A DNA stretch of 64,000 nucleotides. Origin: Alteromonas sp. LOR (GTDB lineage Bacteria > Pseudomonadota > Gammaproteobacteria > Enterobacterales > Alteromonadaceae). Location of the stretch: the NCBI RefSeq assembly GCF_000753865.1, contig NZ_JQFW01000010.1, positions 62,001 through 126,000 on the forward strand. Direction: 5' to 3'. A program made the position numbers and the translations under genes. Below are positions 26,734-36,116 of the stretch, piece after piece. The notes under the pieces were generated by a model, which searched no databases, was not told where the DNA came from, and saw only the letters and a list, made by a program, of their open reading frames with translations. Positions within the stretch are counted from its first letter, which is position 1. Each line of letters opens with the position of its first letter.

Positions 26734-28022
26734 CTTCACTAGTACTCTTTGGGATATTTTTAATACTACTGCTAATAAATATTCCTATAGCGATAAGTAT
26801 CATCGTTGCCACTTTAGCAACAATGTTACTGACAATTGATACGCTTCCGGCGCTAACAACGCTTGCGCAACGCTTGGCGGTAGGAGTGGACAGCTTCGCA
26901 CTGTTGGCCATTCCGTTCTTTGTTTTATCGGGGTATTTGATGGGGCAGGGGGGCATTGCAGTAAGACTTATTGAGTTTGCAAAAGTATTGGTAGGAAAAC
27001 TTCCTGGTGGACTTGCGTTCGTAAACATTATTTCCTGTGCGCTTTTCGGTTCAATTTCGGGTTCAGCAGTCGCTGCAACCTCTGCGGTAGGTGGTTTTAT
27101 GGTACCTGCTATGGAAAAAGAGGGATATAGCAGACCTTTCAGCACCGCGGTAACAGTTACCGCTGCAACAACCGGTATGTTAATTCCCCCTAGCAATATA
27201 CTCATTATATATTCATTGGCCAGTGGTGGTGTATCCATTGCTGCGCTGTTTATTGCTGGATATTTACCCGGACTTTTGGTCACTGCGTTGCTCATGTTAG
27301 GGGCGGGCTACTACGTCAAAAAAACGGGAATTAAAACAGACAAAACTATAGTGGTTGGGAAATTCTGGCCAAGCCTTTTTGGTGCTGTGCCGTGTTTATT
27401 TCTGATTGTATTGATAATCGGTGGAATAATAGGAGGTCTGTTTACTCCGACTGAAGCTGGCGCTATCGCAGTTCTCTACTCACTAGTTCTCGCACTAGGG
27501 TTTTATAAGGAACTTAGCACTAAAGATCTTTATCCCATTTTACTGAAAACTATCAATACTACCGCAATCGTCATGTTTCTTATTGGCGCCTCAGCATCAA
27601 TGTCTTGGTTAATGTCGTACGAAGAAATACCTCAAGCAATAAGCAACTCATTACTTTCGGTGTCTGAAAACGCCATCATAATCTTGCTGATAATGAACCT
27701 CATTCTGTTGGCAGTTGGCACATTTATGGATGTCACGCCAGCCGTACTGATATTTACTCCCATTTTCTTACCCATAGCTGAGATGCTCAATATATCGCCT
27801 TTGCATTTTGGGATAATGATGATTCTGAATCTATCAATTGGTCTTTGTACTCCTCCTGTGGGTAGCGTGCTATTCGTAGGGTGTAGCATTGGTAAGGTAT
27901 CTATAAGCAGCATAATGAAGCCTATTTTGCCTCTCTATGCAGCAATGCTTGTTGCACTGGCCCTTACCATTATTTTCCCCGGAATTAGCGAATTTTTGCC
28001 CAAGGTTTTGGGTCTCATTTAA
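26730..28022 (+). CDS. dctM: TRAP transporter large permease
   Basis: 430 residues, about 12 membrane helices. The family signatures are present: FVNIISCALFGSISGSAVAATSAVGGFMVPAMEKEGYSRPFSTAVT, and MLIPPSNILIIYS and GGLFTPTEAGAIAVLY. It is the ion-coupled channel-like subunit driven by a sodium gradient in marine bacteria. Co-transcribed with dctPQ and the downstream kduD (27 bp gap). Confidence 0.92.
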   Translation: MTSLVLFGIFLILLLINIPIAISIIVATLATMLLTIDTLPALTTLAQRLAVGVDSFALLAIPFFVLSGYLMGQGGIAVRLIEFAKVLVGKLPGGLAFVNIISCALFGSISGSAVAATSAVGGFMVPAMEKEGYSRPFSTAVTVTAATTGMLIPPSNILIIYSLASGGVSIAALFIAGYLPGLLVTALLMLGAGYYVKKTGIKTDKTIVVGKFWPSLFGAVPCLFLIVLIIGGIIGGLFTPTEAGAIAVLYSLVLALGFYKELSTKDLYPILLKTINTTAIVMFLIGASASMSWLMSYEEIPQAISNSLLSVSENAIIILLIMNLILLAVGTFMDVTPAVLIFTPIFLPIAEMLNISPLHFGIMMILNLSIGLCTPPVGSVLFVGCSIGKVSISSIMKPILPLYAAMLVALALTIIFPGISEFLPKVLGLI

Positions 28023-28049
28023 TTTTAAGTAAAACTTAGGAGACGTTAC

Positions 28050-28823
28050 GTGTCTGATTATTTAAGTAGACAATTTGGATTACACGGTAAAGTAGCTGTT
28101 GTTACAGGTGCTAGTAGAGGGCTAGGGCAAGGTATTGCTCTTGCCCTAGGTGAAGCGGGGGCAACAGTAATTGCTATTGGCTCATCAACTAAAAGTGTAG
28201 AGGCTACACTTAAGTTGTTGGCAGAAAAGGATATCAAATGTGCAGGTTATGGCTGTGACCAGTCCGAAACAAAGCAAATTATTGATACGGTGAGTGACAT
28301 TATCAAAGACCATGGTCATATAGATATTTTAGTAAATAATGCTGGCACGATTAAGCGCTCTCCAGCACACGAGTTTTCAGATGAAGATTGGAACGAAGTT
28401 ATCAATGTGAATTTAAACGGTGTGTTTACTTTTTGTCGTGAAGCGGGCAAGCAAATGCTTAAACAGGGGAGCGGCAAAATTATTAACATTGCTTCTCTAT
28501 TGAGTTTCTCTGGTGGTATCACAGTTCCAGCTTACGCAGCGAGTAAAGGCGGTGTGGCTCAGTTAACGAAGGCACTGGCAAATGAGTGGGCAAATAAAAA
28601 TATTCAAGTTAACGCAATAGCTCCTGGATATTTCGAAACAGACAATACTTACAATATTCGCCAAGACCAAGCGCGTTTTGAAAGTATAACCAGTCGGATC
28701 CCAACTGAAAAATGGGGCCAGCCAGATGATCTCGGTGGCGCCGCTATTTTCCTTTCTTCACGAGCATCTTCATACGTGAACGGGCATGTACTACTTGTTG
28801 ATGGCGGCTGGATGGCACGCTAG
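28050..28823 (+). CDS. kduD: 2-deoxy-D-gluconate 3-dehydrogenase family SDR
   Basis: 257 residues, classical short-chain dehydrogenase. The cofactor motif is TGASRGLGQG (residues ~20-29), NNAG lies near 93, and the active-site Ser-Tyr-Lys set includes YAASK (about 156-160). KduD reduces 2,5-diketo-3-deoxygluconate (DKII) to KDG in uronate breakdown. GTG start with AGGAGA upstream. It sits between the TRAP genes and kduI, which supports this assignment over other SDR functions. Confidence 0.88.
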   Translation: MSDYLSRQFGLHGKVAVVTGASRGLGQGIALALGEAGATVIAIGSSTKSVEATLKLLAEKDIKCAGYGCDQSETKQIIDTVSDIIKDHGHIDILVNNAGTIKRSPAHEFSDEDWNEVINVNLNGVFTFCREAGKQMLKQGSGKIINIASLLSFSGGITVPAYAASKGGVAQLTKALANEWANKNIQVNAIAPGYFETDNTYNIRQDQARFESITSRIPTEKWGQPDDLGGAAIFLSSRASSYVNGHVLLVDGGWMAR

Positions 28824-28868
28824 AACGAGCCATCCTATCTTTCGAACAACACATCAAATAGGCATATT

Positions 28869-29699
28869 ATGAATTTTTTGTTTTCTACTAATAAACGCAG
28901 TTATCCAAGTATGACCAACGAGGAGTTAAGAGAAGCTTTCTTAACAGAGGGGCTTTTTACACCTGGTCATTTATCGCTTACTTACACAGATGTCGATAGG
29001 GCAGTTATCGGCGGCGCTATGCCGACGCAGTCACCCATCGAACTACCTACTCATAAAGAACTTGCGGCTGACTATTTTTGTGAGCGCCGAGAGCTGGGAA
29101 TTATTAATATCGGTGGTGACGGTTCAGTTACAGTAGACGGTGAAAATTTTGACATGGCTAAAAAAGACAGCCTATATGTTACTAGAGGTAGTAAAGAGGT
29201 TATCTTATCGTCAGAGGATGCGAGTAATCCTGCAAAATATTACATGATTTCATATCCTGCGCACCGCGTAACTAAAACCGTCCATGTACCGAAAACGATG
29301 GCAAAACAAATTGACCTCGGTTCTCAGGAGACATCAAACGAGAGAACAATATTTCAATCTATAAGACCAGGAATTGTTGATAGCTGTCAGTTAGTGATGG
29401 GGATTACTGAATTAAAAACGGGAAGTGTTTGGAACACCAAACCTCCACACACGCATTTTCGTAGAACTGAGATTTACATGTACTTCGATATTGACCAAAG
29501 TGAACGCGTTTTTCATATGCTTGGTGAGCCAAAAGAAGTGAAAACGCTACCGCTGGCCCCTGAAGTTGCAATTGCGTCTCCGAGTTGGTCTATCCATAGT
29601 GGTGTAGGAACGACAAACTATAGCTTTATTTGGGCCATGGGTGGTGAAAACCAAGAATTTGATGATATGGACCACATTGAGATTTCATCTTTAAGCTAA
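28869..29699 (+). CDS. kduI: 5-keto-4-deoxyuronate isomerase
   Basis: 276 residues, the usual KduI length. The zinc-binding cupin motif is visible in HTHFRRTEIYMYFD, with a further metal ligand His in SWSIHSGVGTTNYSFIWAMGGENQEFDDMD. KduI converts the unsaturated uronate product (DKI) to DKII, which KduD then reduces. It links the two GH88-like hydrolases in this window to KDG. Last gene of the kdgK-led operon; a candidate DeoR operator follows in the 131-bp gap. Confidence 0.92.
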   Translation: MNFLFSTNKRSYPSMTNEELREAFLTEGLFTPGHLSLTYTDVDRAVIGGAMPTQSPIELPTHKELAADYFCERRELGIINIGGDGSVTVDGENFDMAKKDSLYVTRGSKEVILSSEDASNPAKYYMISYPAHRVTKTVHVPKTMAKQIDLGSQETSNERTIFQSIRPGIVDSCQLVMGITELKTGSVWNTKPPHTHFRRTEIYMYFDIDQSERVFHMLGEPKEVKTLPLAPEVAIASPSWSIHSGVGTTNYSFIWAMGGENQEFDDMDHIEISSLS

Positions 29700-29740
29700 G
29701 TTTTAGCCTGTAAATAGCCATCAAGTAGGTCAGTTTTATC

Positions 29741-29776
29741 AAAATCAATCATGTGATGAGTTTTTTGATTGATTTT
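29741..29776. promoter_or_regulatory. Candidate operator of the DeoR-family gene
   Basis: Perfect 11-bp inverted repeat AAAATCAATCA (29741-29751) and TGATTGATTTT (29766-29776) with a 14-bp spacer. It contains the same TCAATCA/TGATTGA half-site as the other operators but inverted. It lies 55 bp upstream of the regulator start, a place for autorepression. Confidence 0.6.
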
Positions 29777-29830
29777 GGTTGCTTTGGTGATTATATTAAA
29801 CGCTATAACGCCAAATAGGACAGAAAAGTA

Positions 29831-30628
29831 ATGCTTGAAAAGCAGCGACAACAGTTAATTCTAGAAGTTTTAGAAGAGTCCACCTTCGCGAGTGTTCCAG
29901 AATTGTGTAGTCAATTAGGCGCATCTGAGGCAACGATTAGACGTGATTTAAAAAAATTATCGTCTCAAAAGAAGATTAAAAAGATTAGGGGCGGTGCACA
30001 AGTTATCGATAGTGGTTCTACCTCAAATTTCTATCTTTCTGGCAATGCATTTCTGATTGATAAAGAAAAGAATGCAGATATTAAACGCGCCATTGCTAAA
30101 ACTGCATGTGAACTTTGTAATGACGGTGAATCGATCATTATCAATGGTGGCAGTTCTACATACATGATGGCGGAGTTCTTGAGAGACAAAAGATTGAATG
30201 TACTCACGAATTCATTCGTATTGGCCCAGGATTTAGTTGAAAATAGCCAGAATCAAGTGACCTTGCCAGGTGGTGAGGTATATAGAAAGCAGAGCATCAT
30301 TTTAAGTTCTTTCGAGAATGATACTACACAGAACTATCGCGGCACTATGATGTTTATGGGAACGCCAGGTATCAGTAAATACGGTGTCATGGAATCTGAT
30401 CCATTGCTTATCTTGGCAGAAAAAAAGCTACGCAAGCAGGCGGATAAACTGGTTGTATTGGCTGATAGCACAAAAATTGGATTGCAAAGTAACCTTGTTT
30501 TCTGTGATTTAGAGTCTGTGGACATTGTAATCACTGACAATCGTGCTGATAAAGCGCAGTTAGACGAAATCAGAAGCTACGGTATCGAAGTTATTGTTGT
30601 TGACGTTGAGACATTAGAAGCTGCCTAA
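29831..30628 (+). CDS. DeoR-family transcriptional regulator
   Basis: 265 residues. The N-terminal DeoR helix-turn-helix (residues ~5-55) reads ASVPELCSQLGASEATIRRDLKKLSSQKKIKKIRGGAQ, the family signature. The C-terminal sensor domain (NGGSSTYMMAEFL, LADSTKIG) is the ribose-phosphate-isomerase-like fold that binds a sugar phosphate. Family members usually repress sugar operons and are released by a phosphorylated intermediate. Its position between the uronate operon and the rhamnose genes makes it the best candidate for the operator set seen across the locus. The ligand is unknown; KDPG or rhamnulose-1-phosphate are reasonable guesses. Confidence 0.88.
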   Translation: MLEKQRQQLILEVLEESTFASVPELCSQLGASEATIRRDLKKLSSQKKIKKIRGGAQVIDSGSTSNFYLSGNAFLIDKEKNADIKRAIAKTACELCNDGESIIINGGSSTYMMAEFLRDKRLNVLTNSFVLAQDLVENSQNQVTLPGGEVYRKQSIILSSFENDTTQNYRGTMMFMGTPGISKYGVMESDPLLILAEKKLRKQADKLVVLADSTKIGLQSNLVFCDLESVDIVITDNRADKAQLDEIRSYGIEVIVVDVETLEAA

Positions 30629-30645
30629 TAATTAGCGTTTTCTCC

Positions 30646-30677
30646 AAAGAGGTTTCTCAGAACGTAGAAACCTCTTT
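30646..30677 (+). terminator. Terminator of the DeoR-family gene
   Basis: 12-bp perfect stem AAAGAGGTTTCT (30646-30657) with AGAAACCTCTTT (30666-30677), 8-nt loop. Confidence 0.75.
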
Positions 30678-30756
30678 ATATTAAATACCCTCCTAAAACT
30701 CATGCTGCTTCCAGCATTTACTACTTAACATTAAGTAGTCGTATCAGTGATTACTT

Positions 30757-30783
30757 TCAATCAAAAGCTTTCATTTGCAATCA
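30757..30783. promoter_or_regulatory. Candidate ulvan-regulon operator 5 (triple)
   Basis: Half-sites TCAATCA (30757), GCTTTCA (30767) and GCAATCA (30777), each 10 bp apart, upstream of the rhamnulokinase-like gene. Confidence 0.55.
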
Positions 30784-30938
30784 TTGTTTGTTATACATTG
30801 ACTTAATAATCTAGAAGTATCTTCGAGAGCAGTCATAAGCAGCATTGCTGATAAGCGTTTGAGCTCACGCTATAGCTACAACTAACTTGACGCTCCTTTG
30901 ATATTACATTCACAAGAAAATTCGGAGTTAATGCTAGA

Positions 30939-32351
30939 GTGAAAGCTGTTTTAGATATTGGTAAAACTCATATAAAACTATTGTTTGTTTCAGGCAGTGA
31001 ACAAGTTGCTAGTTTCAGCTGCAAAAATGCTCCAATTGCAGGTCAGTACCCTCAGGCGGACGTAGACAGTATCTGGGATTGGATAGTAGAAACCTTGAAG
31101 TCGTGCACATATACAAAAGAGGTTGAGGGATTTGTGGTAACTACACACGGTGCCACAGCGGCACTGATTGATAGCAATGCGACAGATAGATCTAAAGCAC
31201 TTGCACTTCCAATACTAGACTATGAATATCAGGGTATTGATGAATGTTCGCAACGTTACAAGGTTGAACGTCCGGACTTTAGTGAAACCTTGTCCCCACT
31301 ATTGCCTGCAGGTTTGAATCTTGGGAAGCAGCTCTATTGGTTACAGGAAAAGTACCCGAAAGAATTTGCAAAGGCTAATGCTATTCTTTTGTATCCGCAG
31401 TATTGGGCATGGAGGTTGGGGGCAGAATTAAGCGCAGAGGTGACCTCTTTAGGATGCCACACAGATTTATGGCATCCCGCTGCGCAACAATTTTCTTCTT
31501 TCACAGTTAAAAAGAAATTGGCGGAGCTATTCCCACCTATGAAGAATGCATGGGAATGCATAGGACAAATAAGCGAAGAAGTATCTAAGCAGACTTCACT
31601 GTCTACGTTATGCAATATTTATTGCGGCATACATGATAGCAATGCGAGCTTCTTGAGATATCTAAATATCAATTCTCAATCGAGCGAGCAATTTACTGTC
31701 ATGTCTACGGGTACGTGGACTATATTAATGCAGTCTGGAGGAGACGTGAGTACTCTTCATGACAAAGTAGACACCCTAGCTAACGTAGATATCAACGGTA
31801 ACCCAGTTTCTTGTGCGAGATTTATGGGAGGTCGTGAGTACGAGCGTATTTGTACTACGCTCGGTGGCAATATAAAAATGAACCCAACAGAATCAGAAAT
31901 TCAAGACGCTATAAGTCATTATTGGCGGGTTACGCCTGACTTTAGTGAGGGCAATGGCCCTTTCCCCAACTTGACGCCTCAATTGCTTTGCCCTGAAAGA
32001 CCAACCGCGCCACAAGCCATAGCAACCCTATATTGCGCTCTTATGATTAATCAGCGGTTAAATGACCTCGAAGCTGTTGGAACAATTTATATTGAGGGCG
32101 CGTTCCTTAAAAACCCACTGCTCTGTCGCTTAGTTGCGCAATTGCGCTGTCATCAGCCGGTTTTCGCCTCGACTGACAATACTGGCACCGTACTAGGTGC
32201 AGCAGCGCTCATAGGCTATGAAAAACACAACCAGCATTCACTAGATTTGGAAAAGGTAGAGCCCTCCAATTTTTCTGGGCTAGACTCCTATGCTGATGAA
32301 TGGATTGAATTAGTCAAAATCGCTCAAAAACAGACTCATATCAGCTTGTAA
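30939..32351 (+). CDS. FGGY-family carbohydrate kinase, probable rhamnulokinase
   Basis: 470 residues. The opening AVLDIGKTHIKLLFV is the phosphate-1 loop of the actin-like sugar kinases and MSTGTWTILM is the phosphate-2/FGGY region. CGIHDSNASFL supplies the catalytic Asp. It phosphorylates a ketose, probably L-rhamnulose, because rhaD and rhaI follow. GTG start with CGGAG eleven bases upstream. It is more divergent from E. coli RhaB than from the alternative FGGY kinases found beside RhaI-type isomerases. L-fuculokinase activity cannot be excluded. Confidence 0.82.
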   Translation: MKAVLDIGKTHIKLLFVSGSEQVASFSCKNAPIAGQYPQADVDSIWDWIVETLKSCTYTKEVEGFVVTTHGATAALIDSNATDRSKALALPILDYEYQGIDECSQRYKVERPDFSETLSPLLPAGLNLGKQLYWLQEKYPKEFAKANAILLYPQYWAWRLGAELSAEVTSLGCHTDLWHPAAQQFSSFTVKKKLAELFPPMKNAWECIGQISEEVSKQTSLSTLCNIYCGIHDSNASFLRYLNINSQSSEQFTVMSTGTWTILMQSGGDVSTLHDKVDTLANVDINGNPVSCARFMGGREYERICTTLGGNIKMNPTESEIQDAISHYWRVTPDFSEGNGPFPNLTPQLLCPERPTAPQAIATLYCALMINQRLNDLEAVGTIYIEGAFLKNPLLCRLVAQLRCHQPVFASTDNTGTVLGAAALIGYEKHNQHSLDLEKVEPSNFSGLDSYADEWIELVKIAQKQTHISL

Positions 32352-32392
32352 GCTGTTTAATACTCATGATGCAGTCAAAATGAAACCAATTA

Positions 32393-32409
32393 TGATTGAA
32401 AATGATTGA
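32393..32409. promoter_or_regulatory. Candidate ulvan-regulon operator 6 (perfect repeat)
   Basis: Two identical half-sites TGATTGA at 32393-32399 and 32403-32409, spaced exactly 10 bp. It lies 90 bp upstream of rhaD and is the cleanest copy in the window. Confidence 0.65.
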
Positions 32410-32498
32410 CACGGATTGGAAGTGGCGTGTATTGTTACCGTAATAATCAATGTTTACATTTATGAAACATATCTAACTGATAATTTTAGGACACTGTA

Positions 32499-34691
32499 AT
32501 GGCTTTTAAACCCGATGATTACAAGCATGTTAAGTACCTTTGGAAAGATGAAGAAGCAGATAAGCTCTCACCTGTAGAGAATTTAGTATACCGCTCAAAT
32601 AAGCTAGGTGAAGACCAACGAATCACCAATACTGGCGGTGGAAACACATCTGCTAAACTACTCGAAGAAGATCCCTTAACAGGCGAACAAGTAGAAGTGC
32701 TATGGGTTAAGGGCTCAGGCGGTGATTTAAGAACATCAAAAAAAGAGAACTTTTCTTCCCTTTATGCTGACAAACTCCGTGCGTTAGATAACGTTTACCA
32801 GCAATATCCGGATAAAGGGTACAAAAGCGCTGGTGAAGACAAAATGGTAGGCATGTTTAAGCATTGTAATTTCTGCTTAAACCCTCGCGCCTCATCAATA
32901 GATACGCCTCTGCACTCAATGATTGAAGAGAAGCACGTTGATCATCTACATCCAAATGCCGTAATTTCTGTAGCATCATGTAAAGACCAAGAAGCACTCA
33001 CTGCCAAAATATGGGATGGGAAATTAGCCTATGTTCCTTGGATGCGCCCTGGTTGGGAAGCAGCAAAAGTATGTGAAGATGCATATGAAGCGAATCCGGA
33101 TATATGGGGTATTCTTTTAGGTCAGCACGGTCACACTAATTGGTCTTCAGAAAGCAAAAGTTGCTACGAAACCTCATTATGGGTCATTGAAACTGCGGCG
33201 CGTTATATTGAAGAGCATGATAAAGGCGATAAAACGTTCGGTGGACAAAAAGTAGAATCTCTTGCCCAAGATAAAGCGAGAAGCCTACTCACTGACTTTA
33301 TGCCTATCGCAAGAGGAAAGCTATCTTCTAATGTTAAATACATTGGCACGCTTCAAAATGATGAGGCCACACTAAGGTTCGTCAATAGTGTTGATGCTCC
33401 TCGTCTTGCTGAGCTTGGTACTTCCTGCCCAGACCATTTCCTAAGAACGAAAATTAAACCACTTTATATCGACTTTGATCCTAAATCAGATGCACTTGAA
33501 GAGCTTGTTGCGAAATTTGATGCGGCGTTAGAGAAATATAGACTGGACTACACGGCATATTACGAAGCATGCAAACGTGACGACTCACCAGCAATGCGCG
33601 ATCCAAGCCCAACAGTAGTGCTAATTCCTGGCGTTGGAATGATTGCTTGGGGTAAGAACAAAAGTGAATCCCGTGTTACCGCTGAGTTCTACAACTGTGC
33701 TATTGAGGTAATGAGAGGCGCAGAAGCAATTTCTGAATATACTGCTCTTCCTGCCCAAGAAGCATTTGATATCGAATACTGGGCTTTAGAAGAAGCCAAA
33801 CTGCAAAGAATGCCAAAAGAGGCTCCTCTTGCTAGAGACGTTGTCGTTGTTATAGGTGCTGGAGACGGTATTGGTAAAGCAACAGCACATCGTGTTGCAC
33901 GGGAAGGCGCGCACGTTGTCTGTGCCGATCTTCGCCTTGAAAACGCTAAAGCAACTGCAGAAGAATTAGAAGCTATTTACGGCAAGGGTATTGGGGTAGC
34001 TGGCACGGGTATTTCGTCATGTGGCCCGGCTATTGCACTTGGTGTTGATATAACCAAAAGAGAAACCGTAGAGGAATTATTTACCAATGTAACCTTAGCT
34101 TATGGCGGCATTGATAAAGTTATTGTTACTGCGGGTGTATTTATCGCAGAGGGCGCAGATTTAGCGAAAAACGATGAAGTCTTTGAGCTGAGCTTCAACG
34201 TGAACGTAAAAGGCGGCTATGTTGTGGCTTCTGAAGCGCAGAAAATCTGGGAAAAGCAGCAAATGAAAGGAAATATGGTACTCACCACAAGCGTTAACGG
34301 TGCAGTGTCTAAGAAAGGTTCACTAGCTTACGACACGAGCAAATCTGCTGCTAACCACTTAGTTCGTGAACTTGCTGTAACGTTGTCACCGCTCGTTAAT
34401 GTCAACGCTCTTGCTCCTGCCACCGTAGTTCAAGGTAGCAGTATGTTCCCGCGCGACCGCGTTATATCTTCGCTGACGAAGTACGACATTCCGTTTCAAG
34501 AATCAGACTCGACTGAAAAGCTTCGTACAAACTTGGCTGAGTTTTACGCGCAAAGAACATTAACAAAGTCACCAATTACACCTGAAGATCAAGCTGAAGC
34601 AGCCTACCTACTTGTATCTGGTCAGCTTAACAAAACCACAGGTCAAATTATTAGTGTAGACGGCGGTTTGCACGAAGCCTTCCTACGCTAG
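32499..34691 (+). CDS. rhaD: Bifunctional rhamnulose-1-phosphate aldolase / lactaldehyde dehydrogenase
   Basis: 730 residues with two domains. The N-terminal ~430 residues are a class II aldolase (NTGGGNTSAKL near residue 45, HLHPNAVISVAS near 150, GQHGHTNW near 205). The C-terminal part from ~448 is a short-chain dehydrogenase (VVVIGAGDGIGKATAHRVA, VTAGVF, YDTSKSAANH). This fusion splits L-rhamnulose-1-phosphate to DHAP and lactaldehyde and oxidises lactaldehyde to L-lactate. It is the alternative route found in many marine and soil bacteria in place of RhaB-RhaA-RhaD of enterics. Followed by rhaI after 9 bp. Confidence 0.93.
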   Translation: MAFKPDDYKHVKYLWKDEEADKLSPVENLVYRSNKLGEDQRITNTGGGNTSAKLLEEDPLTGEQVEVLWVKGSGGDLRTSKKENFSSLYADKLRALDNVYQQYPDKGYKSAGEDKMVGMFKHCNFCLNPRASSIDTPLHSMIEEKHVDHLHPNAVISVASCKDQEALTAKIWDGKLAYVPWMRPGWEAAKVCEDAYEANPDIWGILLGQHGHTNWSSESKSCYETSLWVIETAARYIEEHDKGDKTFGGQKVESLAQDKARSLLTDFMPIARGKLSSNVKYIGTLQNDEATLRFVNSVDAPRLAELGTSCPDHFLRTKIKPLYIDFDPKSDALEELVAKFDAALEKYRLDYTAYYEACKRDDSPAMRDPSPTVVLIPGVGMIAWGKNKSESRVTAEFYNCAIEVMRGAEAISEYTALPAQEAFDIEYWALEEAKLQRMPKEAPLARDVVVVIGAGDGIGKATAHRVAREGAHVVCADLRLENAKATAEELEAIYGKGIGVAGTGISSCGPAIALGVDITKRETVEELFTNVTLAYGGIDKVIVTAGVFIAEGADLAKNDEVFELSFNVNVKGGYVVASEAQKIWEKQQMKGNMVLTTSVNGAVSKKGSLAYDTSKSAANHLVRELAVTLSPLVNVNALAPATVVQGSSMFPRDRVISSLTKYDIPFQESDSTEKLRTNLAEFYAQRTLTKSPITPEDQAEAAYLLVSGQLNKTTGQIISVDGGLHEAFLR

Positions 34692-34700
34692 GAGTATATT

Positions 34701-35996
34701 ATGTTACGTAGAATAGAATCATCTTTAATTAAAGAACGAAACGAAGAACTTTATAAAGATTTAAAATCTGATTATGACGCCTTAGGTGAAAAGCTAGGTC
34801 GTGACGGTATTGATATTGAGACGTTCACAAAAGCCGCAGAGCAGTTTCAAATAGCAGTACCATCGTGGGGAACAGGTACGGGTGGAACTCGATTTGCTCG
34901 TTTTCCTCTTCAAGGCGAACCTCGCAATATTTATGAAAAGCTTGAAGACTGCTCTGTGATCAATGAGTTGTCAGGGTGCACAGACAGTGTGTCACCTCAC
35001 TTCCCATGGGACAAAGTTGACGATTTCAAAGAGCTAAAGCAGACGTCTGATGAATATGGTCTGAGTTGGGTTTCAGTCAACTCAAATACGTTCCAAGATC
35101 AGCCGGGTCAAGAAGTATCATACAAATACGGTAGCTTAAGTAATACGCAAGAGGCATCTCGAGAGCTTGCTATTCAGCATAATCTAGATTGTATTGAATA
35201 TGGGCAAGCTTTGGGAGCTAAAAGCTTAACAGTGTGGGTTGGTGATGGTTCTAATCATCCTGGACAGCAGCATTTTCAACGCGCTTTTGAACGGTATCTA
35301 TCAAGCATGGAGAAGATCTATGCTGGCTTACCAAGTGATTGGGAAATGCACATCGAACATAAAATGTTTGAGCCAGCGTTTTACTCAACAGTTATTCAAG
35401 ACTGGGGTTCAAACCTACTCGCTGCAATGCACTTAGGTCCTAAGTGTAAGTCTCTTGTTGACCTAGGGCATCATGCGCCAAATACAAATATTGAGATGAT
35501 AGTGTCTCGTTTAATTCAATTCAAAAAGTTGGGTGGCTTCCACTTCAATGATAGTAAATATGGCGATGATGATTTAGATAGCGGTTCACTGCATCCCTAT
35601 CAGCAGTTTCTTATTTTCAATGAATTGGTTGATGCGAAGCACCGTCAGCAAGAAGGTTTTGACCCTGCGTATATGCTAGACCAGTCGCACAATGTAACAG
35701 ATCCTATCGAAAGTTTAGTGATATCCGCTATTGAAGTTCAACGCTCTTACGTGAAAGCTTTATTAGTCGACAGAGATGCCCTCTACGGACACCAGCAAGA
35801 TAACGATGCAATGATGGCCTCGATGGAGCTCAAAAAAGCGTTCAATATAGATGTAACACCGATTCTTGCAATGGCTCGCTACCGTAAGTCTGCAGCAATT
35901 AACCCTATTGGAACTTATCGTTCGCTTGACTATAGAGAGTCGATGGATAAGGCGCGTCCGCGGGATCCAAACGCTACGGGCTCTGGCATTGTTTAA
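34701..35996 (+). CDS. rhaI: L-rhamnose isomerase, RhaI type
   Basis: 431 residues, TIM-barrel sugar isomerase of the rhizobial L-rhamnose catabolism type. SWVSVNSNTFQD, WVGDGSNHPGQQHFQRAFERYL, MHIEHKMFEPAFYSTVIQDWG and VDLGHHAPNTNIE contain the metal and substrate residues. Converts L-rhamnose to L-rhamnulose, the substrate of the kinase at 30939. Nine bases after rhaD, so the same transcript. Confidence 0.92.
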   Translation: MLRRIESSLIKERNEELYKDLKSDYDALGEKLGRDGIDIETFTKAAEQFQIAVPSWGTGTGGTRFARFPLQGEPRNIYEKLEDCSVINELSGCTDSVSPHFPWDKVDDFKELKQTSDEYGLSWVSVNSNTFQDQPGQEVSYKYGSLSNTQEASRELAIQHNLDCIEYGQALGAKSLTVWVGDGSNHPGQQHFQRAFERYLSSMEKIYAGLPSDWEMHIEHKMFEPAFYSTVIQDWGSNLLAAMHLGPKCKSLVDLGHHAPNTNIEMIVSRLIQFKKLGGFHFNDSKYGDDDLDSGSLHPYQQFLIFNELVDAKHRQQEGFDPAYMLDQSHNVTDPIESLVISAIEVQRSYVKALLVDRDALYGHQQDNDAMMASMELKKAFNIDVTPILAMARYRKSAAINPIGTYRSLDYRESMDKARPRDPNATGSGIV

Positions 35997-36116
35997 ACCT
36001 GAAATAAGATAGCCGCTTTCTATCTGTACTCTACAAAAAAGCGATTGAAGAAGAATAAAAAAGAACAAGAATAATAAAAATAGCTGTTGTTAAACTATTG
36101 GAATAAGAAAACGCAT

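Larger units (their letters stand above)
30629..30938. other. 310-bp intergenic stretch with terminator and triple operator
   Basis: It holds the terminator of the DeoR gene (30646-30677) and candidate operator 5 (30757-30783). The remaining part up to the kinase start probably contains its promoter. Confidence 0.45.
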
